From Paenisporosarcina sp050269735 (GTDB lineage: Bacteria; Bacillota; Bacilli; Bacillales_A; Planococcaceae): 64,000 nt of DNA. Below, piece after piece: positions 26,264-34,154 of this stretch. The stretch's first letter is position 1. Each line of letters begins with the position of its first letter. Under the pieces are notes generated by a model. That model was not told the DNA's origin. It saw nothing but the letters and a program-made list of their open reading frames with translations, and made no database searches. Both the position numbers and the translations under genes were made by a program. The stretch spans positions 558,001-622,000 of the forward strand of contig NZ_JBNNIX010000002.1 in assembly GCF_050269735.1 (NCBI RefSeq), written 5' to 3'.

Positions 26264-27034
26264 TCAATTTGCTTGAGGAATTAATGAATACAAAAGAATT
26301 CCGGTTGCAACTGCTACGTTTAAAGATTCTGCCTGTCCAAGCAGTGGGATTTTTAGGTTCGTATCTGTCTGAACAAGAAGCTCTGGCGACAGACCACTGC
26401 CTTCATTGCCCATGATTAAAGCAAATTGCCCTTGAGGTTGAACTTGGTTGTATAACACCGATTCGTCCAAGGAGGTGCCATAGACAGGAATTCCCTGATC
26501 TTTACATGTTTGAATCCACTGTGATAAATCACCTTTTACAATCGGAATATGGAAGTGCGAACCTTGACCGGAACGAACCGTTTTTGGATTATAAGCATCA
26601 GCAGAACCTTTCCCCAAAATGATGGCATCCATTCCAGCAGCATCTGCAGTCCGAATCATCGTACCGACATTACCTGGATCTTGGACAGCATCAACCAAAA
26701 GAAGTTTTTTCCAAGTTTGTTGTTGCTCCAACGTTGCCAGCTGTTGGCTGCAATGAGCGTAAATTCCTTGAGAGTGCTCTGTTTCGGCAATATCTTTCGC
26801 AATATCCATTGTGACTTCGATGATGTCTACATCATCGACATTCCAGTCAGTAGGAATCGTCGTACCTTCTCTAACAATAATTGCTAAAACATTTGCTTTA
26901 TTTTTCAATGATTCTTCAACCAAATGGAAGCCTTCAACTAAAAACTCACCTGATTTATCACGTTCTTTTCGAACTGAAACGAGTTTTTTCCAATGTTTAA
27001 CTTGTGTATTTTGTGATGATTCAATACGTTTCAT
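26264..27034 (-). CDS. ysgA: SpoU/TrmH-family RNA 2'-O-methyltransferase
   Basis: A 256-residue SPOUT methyltransferase. The N-terminal substrate-binding part (SSQNTQVKHWKKLVSVRKERDKSG...) leads to the trefoil-knot domain with LLLVDAVQDPGNVGTMIRTA, FALIMGNEGSGLSP and the S-adenosylmethionine loop IPLLGQAESLNVAVATGILLY. Such enzymes methylate a ribose in rRNA or tRNA; which nucleotide is not known for YsgA. It lies between pheS and sspI as in B. subtilis and is divergent from sspI. Confidence 0.92.
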   Translation of the reverse strand: MKRIESSQNTQVKHWKKLVSVRKERDKSGEFLVEGFHLVEESLKNKANVLAIIVREGTTIPTDWNVDDVDIIEVTMDIAKDIAETEHSQGIYAHCSQQLATLEQQQTWKKLLLVDAVQDPGNVGTMIRTADAAGMDAIILGKGSADAYNPKTVRSGQGSHFHIPIVKGDLSQWIQTCKDQGIPVYGTSLDESVLYNQVQPQGQFALIMGNEGSGLSPELLVQTDTNLKIPLLGQAESLNVAVATGILLYSLIPQAN

Positions 27035-27077
27035 CGATAGTTATACCGCCTTTTTCTTTTTAGTGTATCAAATTCAT

Positions 27078-27106
27078 GTATAAGTGGCGATAGTAGCGGA
27101 CAAAAT
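27078..27106 (+). promoter_or_regulatory. Possible sigma-G promoter of sspI
   Basis: GTATA (27078-27082), 18 bases and CAAAAT (27101-27106) resemble a forespore sigma-G promoter, although the -10 part is imperfect. sspI genes are known to be transcribed in the forespore. Confidence 0.4.
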
Positions 27107-27127
27107 GAGGTGTGAGGAGGAGAGATT

Positions 27128-27337
27128 ATGAACTTTCAAATTCGAGATGCAATTACCGCCAACATGGTTGGCAATAGTGCTACTGAGATTCGTGAAGTCG
27201 TAGAAGATGCCATCAAACGAGGCGAAGAACATTTACTCCCGGGACTTGGTGTATTTTTCGAAAAATGGTGGAAAACAGCTGGTGAACCAGAAAAAGAATC
27301 AGTATTAAAAAACTTGGAACAATCTTTCCAAGGATAA
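27128..27337 (+). CDS. sspI: Small acid-soluble spore protein SspI
   Basis: A 69-residue minor small acid-soluble protein of the spore core. MNFQIRDAITANMVGNSA and the central EDAIKRGEEHLLPGLGVFFE are the family's fixed blocks, ending in the typical LEQSFQG. The protein is made in the forespore; its exact function is unknown. A strong GGAGGAG ribosome binding site precedes it. Position beside ysgA matches B. subtilis. Confidence 0.96.
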   Translation: MNFQIRDAITANMVGNSATEIREVVEDAIKRGEEHLLPGLGVFFEKWWKTAGEPEKESVLKNLEQSFQG

Positions 27338-27343
27338 GAAATT

Positions 27344-27445
27344 GGCAGGGACTGCCACTTCGCTTTCCGTGGGCTTGGCTTCAGCCACCTACGGGGGTCT
27401 TCAGCTCAAGCTATTCCCACAGGAGTCTACGTGGCGGTCCCTGCC
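27344..27445. repeat. 102-bp imperfect palindrome, dispersed Bacillales-type element
   Basis: The outer 15 bases GGCAGGGACTGCCAC pair with the last 15 (one G-T pair), and inner blocks (CCGTGGG/CCCACAGG, CTTCAG and its complement) continue the stem. The phrases CACTTCGCTTTCC and AGGAGTCTACGTGGCGG recall a family of palindromes scattered in Bacillus and relatives (recalled, not searched). It lies after sspI and codes for nothing. Confidence 0.65.
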
Positions 27446-27472
27446 TTACATTCATTATGAGTATGCGTTATT

Positions 27473-27509
27473 AAAAAAGTCTCCTTTATATATATAGGGA
27501 GATTTTTTA
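27473..27509. terminator. Bidirectional terminator between sspI and the membrane-protein operon
   Basis: GTCTCC pairs with GGGAGAT over an AT-rich loop (TTATATATATA), with six Ts on each side in the two orientations. Confidence 0.75.
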
Positions 27510-27538
27510 TTTCGTAAAAGCATTTGAAACTAAGTCTT

Positions 27539-27988
27539 TCATATCTCACGGACAAAGAAATCAAAGCCCATGGCTGTCAACATTCCAAAGACCACTGCCC
27601 AGACTGCAATGCTGATTACTGACCAAATGGTAGTTTGTCGTTTGGTGGCACCGAGTGTCATGCCAATAAATGCCGCAATATGAGTCCCAATTAAAATGGG
27701 CCCAAGCATTAACATTTCAGGAAGACCATATTTATTCCATATTCTCTTCGCACGTTCACTGCGCTTGGACTCTTTCCCTTCTTTCCCTTCATTTCTTTTA
27801 GCCAGCCAACTCCTGAACTGATCATACCCAATAATTAAAGCCATCACTGTTACCATATTTCCGATGAAACCAATGACGACCACCCAAATAGGTTTTAATC
27901 CTGACATAATACCGAGCGGAATGACCAATGCCATTTCAAGCCAAGGAATTGCCGCTCCCAAAAACACTAAAAAATATTCCCACATCAT
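27539..27988 (-). CDS. Small multidrug export-like membrane protein
   Basis: About 149 residues with four or five membrane segments, matching the putative small multi-drug export family: WEYFLVFLGAAIPWLEMALVIPLG at the start, a charged cytoplasmic loop (about residues 65-85) and the conserved GPILIGTHIAAFIGMTLGA. Actual transport has little proof for the family. GGAGGAAG precedes the ATG, which overlaps the stop of the upstream gene, so the two are translationally coupled. It is last in a three-gene operon under an XRE regulator. Confidence 0.75.
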   Translation of the reverse strand: MMWEYFLVFLGAAIPWLEMALVIPLGIMSGLKPIWVVVIGFIGNMVTVMALIIGYDQFRSWLAKRNEGKEGKESKRSERAKRIWNKYGLPEMLMLGPILIGTHIAAFIGMTLGATKRQTTIWSVISIAVWAVVFGMLTAMGFDFFVREI

Positions 27989-28482
27989 TCTTCCTCCTCT
28001 AGGCGTTTTCGTACCTCCATGTAATAGATGAAGTATTGCATCAAGGCAAGAAACAAAATGCTGACAATCATCCAAAATCTAGATAGGTCAAATACTAGGA
28101 AAATCATCGCTATAAATGGTAGTGCCCAAGCAAAGAACGTATACACTTTTTGAGCAGCAATTCTCGTTATATGAACCATGCCTTCGTCTTGTTCCAAATA
28201 TTCCAATGGACGAATCTGTAACAATGAGATTTTTTGCGTTGGGTTTTGTTTATTATGTTTGGAGATTTTCATGAAAAAAATAACCAATAAAAATAAGGTT
28301 AAGAAAAGTGTGCTAAACAAAGCTACTGACTCCAATGGAGGAAACTGTAGTGAGTAACTGAATTCATCAGGAGTATTAACTAGCTCGCTCGTAGCGCCTG
28401 TTAGACCGAATGCCATAATTCCAAACAACACAATAAACGCCATTTGCCATAATGGATATTGAACGCGAAAATCTTTTTTCAT
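27985..28482 (-). CDS. Membrane protein of unknown function in XRE operon
   Basis: A 165-residue protein with four predicted segments (about 12-30, 51-70, 110-130 and 132-152) and a charged C-terminus (VRKRLEEEE). I do not recognise a family; small membrane proteins of this kind often sit beside XRE regulators in Bacilli. The ATG at 28482 follows GAGGAG and overlaps the stop of the XRE gene (TAATG). The gene ends in the overlap with the exporter-like gene. Confidence 0.75.
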   Translation of the reverse strand: MKKDFRVQYPLWQMAFIVLFGIMAFGLTGATSELVNTPDEFSYSLQFPPLESVALFSTLFLTLFLLVIFFMKISKHNKQNPTQKISLLQIRPLEYLEQDEGMVHITRIAAQKVYTFFAWALPFIAMIFLVFDLSRFWMIVSILFLALMQYFIYYMEVRKRLEEEE

Positions 28483-28688
28483 TATAATTTCTCCTCTTCC
28501 AACCAAAATAATTGGTCTACAGTTATTTGAAACTCTCTAGCGATTTTCAAGGACAACGTAATTGATGGGGAAAAATCTCCTTTTTCAATAAAACCAATCG
28601 TTTGTCTTGTTACCCCCACTCGTTCAGCAAGCTCCCCTTGCGAAAAACCAAATCGCGCACGAAGCTCTTTGACTCGGTTTTGTAGCAT
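28482..28688 (-). CDS. XRE-family transcriptional regulator
   Basis: A 68-residue protein consisting of one helix-turn-helix of the Cro/CI type (MLQNRVKELRARFGFSQGELAERVGVTRQTIGFIEKG), close to the short YozG/YgzD-like regulators of Bacilli. The ATG at 28688 is chosen because GAGGTG would overlap the alternative GTG at 28697. A promoter with a near-palindrome GTAAACTATAGTTAAC lies upstream, a plausible autoregulatory site. Confidence 0.88.
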   Translation of the reverse strand: MLQNRVKELRARFGFSQGELAERVGVTRQTIGFIEKGDFSPSITLSLKIAREFQITVDQLFWLEEEKL

Positions 28689-28712
28689 ACCTTTCACCTC
28701 ATCGTGTTATGT

Positions 28713-28742
28713 ATTATATTCATAATGTAAACTATAGTTAAC
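28713..28742 (-). promoter_or_regulatory. Promoter and candidate operator of the XRE operon
   Basis: TTAACT (28741-28736), 17 bases, TATAAT (28718-28713). The imperfect palindrome GTAAACTATAGTTAAC (28727-28742) overlaps the -35 element and could bind the XRE protein. Confidence 0.6.
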
Positions 28743-28781
28743 ATTTAGTAAAGTATTATTAACATTATATATTTGTTCCAC

Positions 28782-28812
28782 AAAAAAATTCCTGAACAAT
28801 TATTCAGGAATT
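28782..28812 (-). terminator. Terminator after argF
   Basis: AATTCCTGAA pairs with TTCAGGAATT around five bases, with seven Ts following on the minus strand. Confidence 0.92.
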
Positions 28813-28819
28813 TTCTAAA

Positions 28820-29785
28820 TTAAGATAAGATTGATGCCAAAATGGCTTTTTGTGCATGCAGTCGGTTTTCCGCTTGTTCAAATACTGCTGAATGCGGACC
28901 ATCGATGATGGATGTTGCCACTTCTTCTTCACGATGTGCTGGCAAACAGTGTAAGAACAAATAATCCGATTTTGCATGCATCACAAGATCATCATTTATT
29001 TGATACCCTTTGAATGCTTGAAGTCGCGCAGTTGTTTCTTCTTCCTGGCCCATGCTAGTCCACACATCGGTATATATGACATCGGCGTTTTTAACAGCTA
29101 CAATTGGATCGTTTGTTGTCATGATATTTGTGCCATTTGAAACTGCCAGTTTTTGAGCCTTTTTTAGAATATTTTCATCTATTTCAAAACCTTTAGGTGT
29201 TGCAATTGATACTTCAATCCCTAAATGAGCGCAGGCAATTAAAAGTGAATTCGCTACATTATTTCCATCTCCGACATAAGCAAGTTTTAGCCCTGGTAAA
29301 TAGCCTTTCACTTCATGTATCGTCAGCACATCCGCTAACGCTTGACATGGATGGTAAAGATCTGTTAATCCATTAATGACAGGAATGTTTGCCGCATCCG
29401 CTAGTTCTTCGACCATTTTATGTGAGTGGGCACGAATCATAATGCCGTCCATGTAACCTGATAACACTTTTCCAGTATCCGATATAGGCTCCCCACGACC
29501 GATCTGCAAGTCTCTCGCATGCATATACATTGCATGACCACCTAACTGATTGATTCCAACTTCAAATGAAATACGCGTTCTAGTTGAGTGTTTTTCGAAG
29601 ATGAGACCAACCGTTTTTCCATCAAGCAGTGGAGGATGTAAATTATTTTTAGCGAGACTCTTTAGGCTTGTTGCTAAATCTAACAATTGCTTTACTTCTA
29701 TTGATGTAAAGTCGAGCCAAGTTAACAAATCTTTACCTTTCAAACTTTCCACCACTTCAAGATTTACGTATTCTAATAACTTCAT
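28820..29785 (-). CDS. argF: Ornithine carbamoyltransferase
   Basis: A 321-residue enzyme that makes citrulline from ornithine and carbamoyl phosphate. The carbamoyl phosphate site STRTRISFE (about residues 67-75), HPCQALADVLT and the ornithine-loop HCLPAHREEEV are intact. The catabolic paralogue arcB cannot be excluded from sequence alone, but there are no arcA or arcC neighbours. It stands alone, apart from other arginine genes, with its own promoter and terminator. A diverged N-terminal fragment of a second copy lies at 37122-37358. Confidence 0.93.
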   Translation of the reverse strand: MKLLEYVNLEVVESLKGKDLLTWLDFTSIEVKQLLDLATSLKSLAKNNLHPPLLDGKTVGLIFEKHSTRTRISFEVGINQLGGHAMYMHARDLQIGRGEPISDTGKVLSGYMDGIMIRAHSHKMVEELADAANIPVINGLTDLYHPCQALADVLTIHEVKGYLPGLKLAYVGDGNNVANSLLIACAHLGIEVSIATPKGFEIDENILKKAQKLAVSNGTNIMTTNDPIVAVKNADVIYTDVWTSMGQEEETTARLQAFKGYQINDDLVMHAKSDYLFLHCLPAHREEEVATSIIDGPHSAVFEQAENRLHAQKAILASILS

Positions 29786-29820
29786 AAATATTCACCTCTT
29801 ATTATAATTATGTATACGTC

Positions 29821-29849
29821 ATTATATGTTTGAATACTTATAAATACAA
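29821..29849 (-). promoter_or_regulatory. Sigma-A promoter of argF
   Basis: TTGTAT (29849-29844), 17 bases, TATAAT (29826-29821). The AT-rich surroundings contain sequences resembling arginine-repressor half sites (TATTCA), but no clean ARG box could be fixed. Confidence 0.65.
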
Positions 29850-29876
29850 GTGAATATTTATTAGGGACTTAAATAA

Positions 29877-29911
29877 GAAAAAAGGCAACTTGATTACAAG
29901 TCACCTTTTTC
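29877..29911 (-). terminator. Terminator after the Cys-rich gene at 29928-30560
   Basis: AAAAGGTGACTTG pairs with CAAGTTGCCTTTT (one mismatch) and is followed by Ts on the minus strand. Confidence 0.88.
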
Positions 29912-29927
29912 TACATTATTGCTTTGA

Positions 29928-30560
29928 TTAGCTATAACGTACAGCTGTTAAAGTACTTTGGCCAAAAAGGAAAATATCCACGAAGCCTTCTAGGCGTTGA
30001 ATTCTCACCGTATAAGTCACGTTGCGAATGTCATTTGGTTCTACCACTACATGCGCAAATGGCTCTTGAGTAATATCGTTATTCCCTTCTTCATGGACTT
30101 CGAATAATTGTGTGTAGACGATGTTACTCAATCCATTTTCTCTTGTTCGAAGTATCGTGATTAACATTGTGACATCTTCATCTGAGTCATTATCCAGTCC
30201 AATAATACCACTTAAAGAAATTCTGTCTCCAGCCTTTACTTTATTGAATTCTGCCTGCAGCACTGCAATTGGATCTCCAAAGATTTCAACATTCAAGTTC
30301 GAGATATCAAACTGGAATTCCACTTTGTCGCCTTTATCTTTGTCATGCTTGTCGTCATGGTCCTTGCCTTTTCCATGGTCATCATCTTTTTTATCATTAC
30401 CACAGTTAACATTGATATTGATATCTGAGCACTTGAAACAGTTACTCTCGTGCTTCTCATCCTCATGCTTTCCTTTGCAATCTACTTCAACTTCACGACA
30501 ACGCCAACACTCACAGCCTTCTAGTTTTCTCCATTTTTTCTTGTTGTATCCCATATTCAT
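29928..30560 (-). CDS. Cys/His-rich coat-like protein with acidic linker
   Basis: A 210-residue protein in three parts. Residues 1-50 are Cys-rich and contain KKWRKLEGCECWRCREVEVD, the same module that is repeated in the 31103-32041 gene. Residues 51-80 are a run of Asp, Lys and His. The C-terminal 125 residues (from VEFQFDISNLNVEIFG) look beta-rich and are not recognised. There is no signal peptide. AGGAGGTG lies before the ATG. The composition and the neighbours suggest a spore coat or outer-spore protein; this is inference. Confidence 0.75.
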   Translation of the reverse strand: MNMGYNKKKWRKLEGCECWRCREVEVDCKGKHEDEKHESNCFKCSDININVNCGNDKKDDDHGKGKDHDDKHDKDKGDKVEFQFDISNLNVEIFGDPIAVLQAEFNKVKAGDRISLSGIIGLDNDSDEDVTMLITILRTRENGLSNIVYTQLFEVHEEGNNDITQEPFAHVVVEPNDIRNVTYTVRIQRLEGFVDIFLFGQSTLTAVRYS

Positions 30561-30605
30561 TTTCACCTCCTGTCGTCCGAATGTCTAGAGAATCTCTCTC
30601 CTTCC

Positions 30606-30663
30606 AATTCGTAATTTGCCTTACATCTATAACTTATTAAGAGAGTGAAATATTCTCTAGGCA
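30606..30663 (-). repeat. Upstream block shared with the gene at 31103-32041 (copy 1)
   Basis: A segment of about 58 bases just upstream of this gene is nearly the same as 32102-32160 upstream of the next one (CGTAATTTGCC, ATCTATAAC, TATTAAG and CTCTAGGCA in common). It probably holds a shared sporulation promoter; AATAAGTTA resembles a sigma-K -10 element. The remaining gene-free bases to 30936 show nothing definite. Confidence 0.65.
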
Positions 30664-30936
30664 GCAGGGATTGATTGATTGTTTTTTTCTATTTTTTCGT
30701 TTTTTTATAAGAGTGATTTTGCAGTTATGACTGGCATTTACATAGTTTAATGGCTTAGTTTTAATGCAAGTGTGCATATTAAAAACCTGATTCGAAGAGT
30801 AATTAAAGTTATCAACTAAATCAATTTCATAATTCTGAGCCCATGCGGCTCTAAGTGTACTGTCGCTACTAAGAAAACTACGTTAGGTGTAGTTACTTTT
30901 AAGCTTAAAAAAAGTATTTGATATTATATGTTTGTA

Positions 30937-30972
30937 TAAAAAAAGAAAACGTCTCATATTAAGACGCTTTCT
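30937..30972 (-). terminator. Terminator downstream of the Cys-rich repeat gene
   Basis: AAAGCGTCT pairs with AGACGTTTT (one mismatch) and a run of Ts follows on the minus strand, about 130 bases beyond the stop at 31103. Confidence 0.75.
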
Positions 30973-31102
30973 CTCATACTTCAATTATTAAATAAAACTA
31001 ATTTTAACGTCTGTCTCGCTAAAGATATGTCTGTTGAAAAAGATTCTAATTCAACTGTATAAATTATTTCACAACTATCATTCTTTTGCTACGTTTGATG
31101 TC

Positions 31103-32041
31103 TTAGTCCCGCTGCTTACCAAATCCAACAATATCGTCTAATCTAATAAAGTATTTTTGGAATTCTTCAAGTAAAATATCACTTGTATTACTAAATACTT
31201 GTACTGGTTCATATGTTGAATAATTCCTCGTTGGAACCAATACTACAAACTCCTTTTTCACATCTTGCACTGTTCCTTCAGTATGCGTTGTATCTTTTGT
31301 AAAGATGACCACACGTCTGCCGATAAAGTCATCTAACTTTTCATTCAATGCTCCGTGAAAGTGACAGTCATCTTGCCATTTCTTTTCGTGGCAGTTACAT
31401 TTCTGTTCGTGGTAGTCATCTTTCCATTTCTCTTCGTGACAGTTCCATTTCTTTTCGTAATGGTCATCTTGACATTCTATTTTAAGCTCTACTTCACAAC
31501 ACTTGAAACATTTACATTCTTCTCTATTTTCCCATTTTTTTTCTGAACATTCTTTTTTCCAAGGATCTTTACATTCGATTTTAAGCTCTACTTCACAACA
31601 CTTGAAACATTTACATCCTTCTCTTTTTTCCCATTTCTTGTCTGGACATTCTTTTTTCCAAGGATCTTTACATTCGATTTTAAGCTCTACTTCACAACAC
31701 TTGGAACATTTACATCCTTCTCTTTTTTCCCATTTCTTTTCTGGACATTCTTTTTTCCAAGGATCTTTACATTCGATGTTAAGCTCTACTTCACAACACT
31801 TGAAACAATTACATCCTTCTCTTTTATCCCATTTTTTTTCTGGACATTCTTTTTTCCAAGGATCTTTACATTCGATTTTAAGTTCTACTTCACAACACTT
31901 GAAACATTTACAACCTTCTATTTTTTCCCATTTCTTGTCTGGACATTCTTTTTTCCAACTATCTTTTTTACGCTCTACTTCACAACACTTGAAACATTTA
32001 CATCCTTCTCTTTTTCCACATTTCTTTGGGTAAAATCTCAT
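31103..32041 (-). CDS. Cys-rich tandem-repeat coat-like protein with Sm-like C-terminus
   Basis: A 312-residue protein. After MRFYPKKCGKREGCKCFKCC come six tandem copies of a 33-residue unit (99 bases each; reference points at 31559, 31658, 31757, 31856 and 31955) of the form DPWKKECPEKKWEKREGC followed by KCFKCCEVELKIECK. A His/Lys/Cys-rich stretch follows, and then about 85 residues starting LDDFIGRRVVIFTKD that resemble the DUF2642/CotB-type Sm-like domain of coat proteins. No signal peptide or membrane segment. The repeats are nearly identical in DNA, implying recent or concerted expansion. A role in a disulfide-linked spore layer is inferred. Confidence 0.78.
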   Translation of the reverse strand: MRFYPKKCGKREGCKCFKCCEVERKKDSWKKECPDKKWEKIEGCKCFKCCEVELKIECKDPWKKECPEKKWDKREGCNCFKCCEVELNIECKDPWKKECPEKKWEKREGCKCSKCCEVELKIECKDPWKKECPDKKWEKREGCKCFKCCEVELKIECKDPWKKECSEKKWENREECKCFKCCEVELKIECQDDHYEKKWNCHEEKWKDDYHEQKCNCHEKKWQDDCHFHGALNEKLDDFIGRRVVIFTKDTTHTEGTVQDVKKEFVVLVPTRNYSTYEPVQVFSNTSDILLEEFQKYFIRLDDIVGFGKQRD

Positions 32042-32101
32042 ATTTGATTGCACCTCCTTTCACTTGGGGTTTTTAGTAAACTCAACATTCTTGTTCACCT
32101 A

Positions 32102-32160
32102 AATCCGTAATTTGCCTTATATCTATAACATATTAAGTGAAAGGAAAAGACTCTAGGCAA
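32102..32160 (-). repeat. Upstream block shared with the gene at 29928-30560 (copy 2)
   Basis: Partner of 30606-30663. AATATGTTA here resembles the CATANNNTA sigma-K -10 element except for its first base; no convincing -35 could be fixed. Confidence 0.65.
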
Positions 32161-32273
32161 ATTGTAGTTTAATAGATTTTTTCTAATAATTAAGGTTTTC
32201 GGTGATTTATGGAAACAGTGGTTCCCGTATTTCATCATATTTTTGAGTGAGATTCCTTAAAAAAGTGCTTATT

Positions 32274-32301
32274 AAAAGCGTAGCCAGAAGACTACGCTTA
32301 C
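32274..32301 (-). terminator. Hairpin with Ts downstream of IS3 remnant
   Basis: AAGCGTAG pairs with CTACGCTT around eight bases, then TT-rich sequence on the minus strand. Confidence 0.6.
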
Positions 32302-32321
32302 TTGGTAAATGTAATTTTGAC

Positions 32322-32528
32322 TCATTCTCTTAAAGGGTCCTTGGGCTGAAGGGAACAGATGATGTCTATGTTCAAGTTATTATGTTCAACCAAAATCTGT
32401 AGAGGCCCTTTGCCAAACTGGTTCTCTTGTACCGCTTTCAACTAAAAAGCCGGTTTATACGAAATGGTTCTATCTGACACGCTCTTCACATTTGGATTCG
32501 GCTCTAAGCGTTGTATTTGTTTTTCTGT
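32322..32528 (-). pseudogene. Decayed IS3-family orfA (transposase helper) fragment
   Basis: The minus strand reads TEKQIQRLEPNPNVKSVSDR, then TISYKPAF, a TAG stop, LKAVQENQFGKGPLQILVEH and IICSLQPKDPLRE with a TGA where Trp is expected. This matches the N-terminal helix-turn-helix part of IS3/IS150-type OrfA proteins of Bacilli (recalled). A stop codon also directly precedes it and the remainder of the element is missing. The gene-free stretch 32042-32863 contains this, two hairpins and nothing else recognisable. Confidence 0.7.
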
Positions 32529-32605
32529 TTATAGATTCTTTCCCATGCTGAACCCTCCGTCCAGGTCTTTTTCTTGATTAAATAGGGAATATAGAAAAAT
32601 CCATA

Positions 32606-32654
32606 GAAAAACCCCGAACCAAGGACTTTTTTCAAAGTTCCCGAGATTCGGGGT
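32606..32654 (-). terminator. Large hairpin with T-run, probable terminator of the SPOCS-like gene
   Basis: ACCCCGAA and TTCGGGGT close a stem that contains a second inner pairing (GGAACTTTG with CAAAGTTCC-like sequence), followed by TTTTT on the minus strand. It is the first terminator-like structure after the stop at 32864. Confidence 0.6.
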
Positions 32655-32863
32655 ACAGGTCAAGCTAGATAGTGGTCTATATTGAGGAATTGTAATTACA
32701 GTTATGAGAGGTATCGTCAACATTTCGGAAAATTCCCCCGTTAAGGAATTTTGGATCATTTTCAGTTGTGTTGTATCTGAAAAAGGTAATGTGTTGAACC
32801 AAATTACTCTTAACGTGGTTTTTTTCGACTTGCTGGCTAGTACCCCGATGAGGGATTTAAACT

Positions 32864-33601
32864 TTAGTCTAAAGAATTAATTCGAATTTGTCGTAATTGT
32901 AATACTTTTACAGTAAGGTCACATACAATTTTTTCGCGTAAATGACAAAACGTTTCATCCGTATCTACAGGACAAGGAGAAAAATCAAGTTCAAAGAATT
33001 TTGCACTAACTAACTCTCCATATGGTTGCTCATTATAATAAACACTATTTTCAAAGAAGTATTTATCTAGGCGTGGAATCTCGCTGTTATTAGGATTAAC
33101 AAATCGAGATCTGCTTTCTGAGGATGCACCTAAAATTGGGAAAGTGATAAAATCGTGACACTTGAGGTCTGCATATCCAGAAAATGGAACATTAACAATT
33201 TTATCACGAATTACTCCATCACAACTCCCTGTTGCATATTCTATATCTTTACGAATAAATCCTGCTATAAATAATTTAGCCCTTGTTACATTACGGACAC
33301 CTGGGCATAATTCTGTCTCATCAAAGTCTACAGGGACAAGTTTACATTGCGTTAGAAATACATCTTTGTACACTCTTTTAATTTCGCTTGCAGCTGGACT
33401 AAGTTCAAGATTTGTTTCTACACAGATTTGAATTGTAGTCTCTGCTATTACAGCTGGCACTTTAATAATTGGCTTATAACCACAGCCCAGGACACAAGGT
33501 TCTGCTTTTTCATCGGTAAAGGGTGTTAGTGGCGTTGCCGTTACCTGACATGGAATACCAATGGGACAATCCCCATTATTTGTATTATTTTGTTGACTCA
33601 T
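32864..33601 (-). CDS. SPOCS (DUF3794)-like spore surface protein
   Basis: A 245-residue cytoplasmic-type protein. Blocks in order: KVPAVIAETTIQICVE, KRVYKDVFLTQCKLVPVDF, AKLFIAGFIRKDIEY, NSEIPRLDKYFFENSVYYN with EQPYGELVSAKFFEL, and a C-terminal CDLTVKVLQLRQIRI. The first three resemble SPOCS/DUF3794 domains of spore coat-associated proteins. The start is the ATG at 33601 behind GGAGG. CATATTTTA (33659-33651) upstream fits the sigma-K -10 element, though a -35 is not clear. The same blocks recur, in another order, in the gene at 34616-37006. Confidence 0.7.
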   Translation of the reverse strand: MSQQNNTNNGDCPIGIPCQVTATPLTPFTDEKAEPCVLGCGYKPIIKVPAVIAETTIQICVETNLELSPAASEIKRVYKDVFLTQCKLVPVDFDETELCPGVRNVTRAKLFIAGFIRKDIEYATGSCDGVIRDKIVNVPFSGYADLKCHDFITFPILGASSESRSRFVNPNNSEIPRLDKYFFENSVYYNEQPYGELVSAKFFELDFSPCPVDTDETFCHLREKIVCDLTVKVLQLRQIRINSLD

Positions 33602-33850
33602 CAAAACTTCCTCCGTTCATTCTTTTCAATTTTTTCACACATTACATTCTTAAAATATGTTGCAAAGGCATTAGTGAATGGACATATATAATAGGTATAT
33701 CAATCATTTTTTGGTTTTGGTGCAGAAAGAAGTTGATGTATTAGGTCTTAATAGCATGTTAACCAAAGTAAACTAAGCTAATTAAGGGAATAGTTTTCTC
33801 AACGTAAAAGCCGGTTCTCATATTGAAATCCGGTTTTTTTGAGTGGGTGC

Positions 33851-33945
33851 TCAGTCTGACTTTTTTGCAATGACATCGGAAAAATGGAAGTTGACGTCTG
33901 AAAAATGCGGCGCCACGTCTGAAAAATGGGTCCCTAAGACTAAAA
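33851..33945 (-). repeat. Short intergenic array G, 3-5 units, core ACGTCTGAAAAA
   Basis: Core starts at 33853 (degenerate), 33873, 33894, 33915 and 33936 (degenerate), spaced 20, 21, 21 and 21. The core is the exact reverse complement of the TTTTTCAGACGT core at 5526-5606. It lies in the gene-free stretch 33602-34154, which otherwise holds only a weak hairpin near 33810-33838 and a short decayed reading frame near 33975-34075. Confidence 0.82.
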
Positions 33946-34154
33946 CGACTAGAACTACCCTATAACGTCATACTATGGTTCCAGGAGGTGGCGTAAATAG
34001 CGATTCGGTTCTTTCAGGAAATCTGCTGTTAAACGAACATGCTCCACTTCATCAAAAGTAGTGGGTGTTAGTTCATTTTCGTTAATTAAATCTTGCCTGG
34101 AACAAATCAAGAAAACTTTCTCCATACGATCTCTTATCTAAGCCTTCATGTAAT

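Noticed and set aside
31503..32033. 176-codon plus-strand reading frame
   Set aside because: It is the antisense of the 99-base Cys-rich repeats, without a start signal. The minus-strand gene explains the repetition.
32529..32759. 76-codon minus-strand reading frame
   Set aside because: It spans the hairpin at 32606-32654 and has no ribosome binding site or recognisable protein.
33651..33659. Sigma-K promoter of the 32864 gene
   Set aside because: CATATTTTA fits the -10, but the nearest AC is 14 bases away instead of about 17. It is mentioned under the gene and not listed as its own feature.
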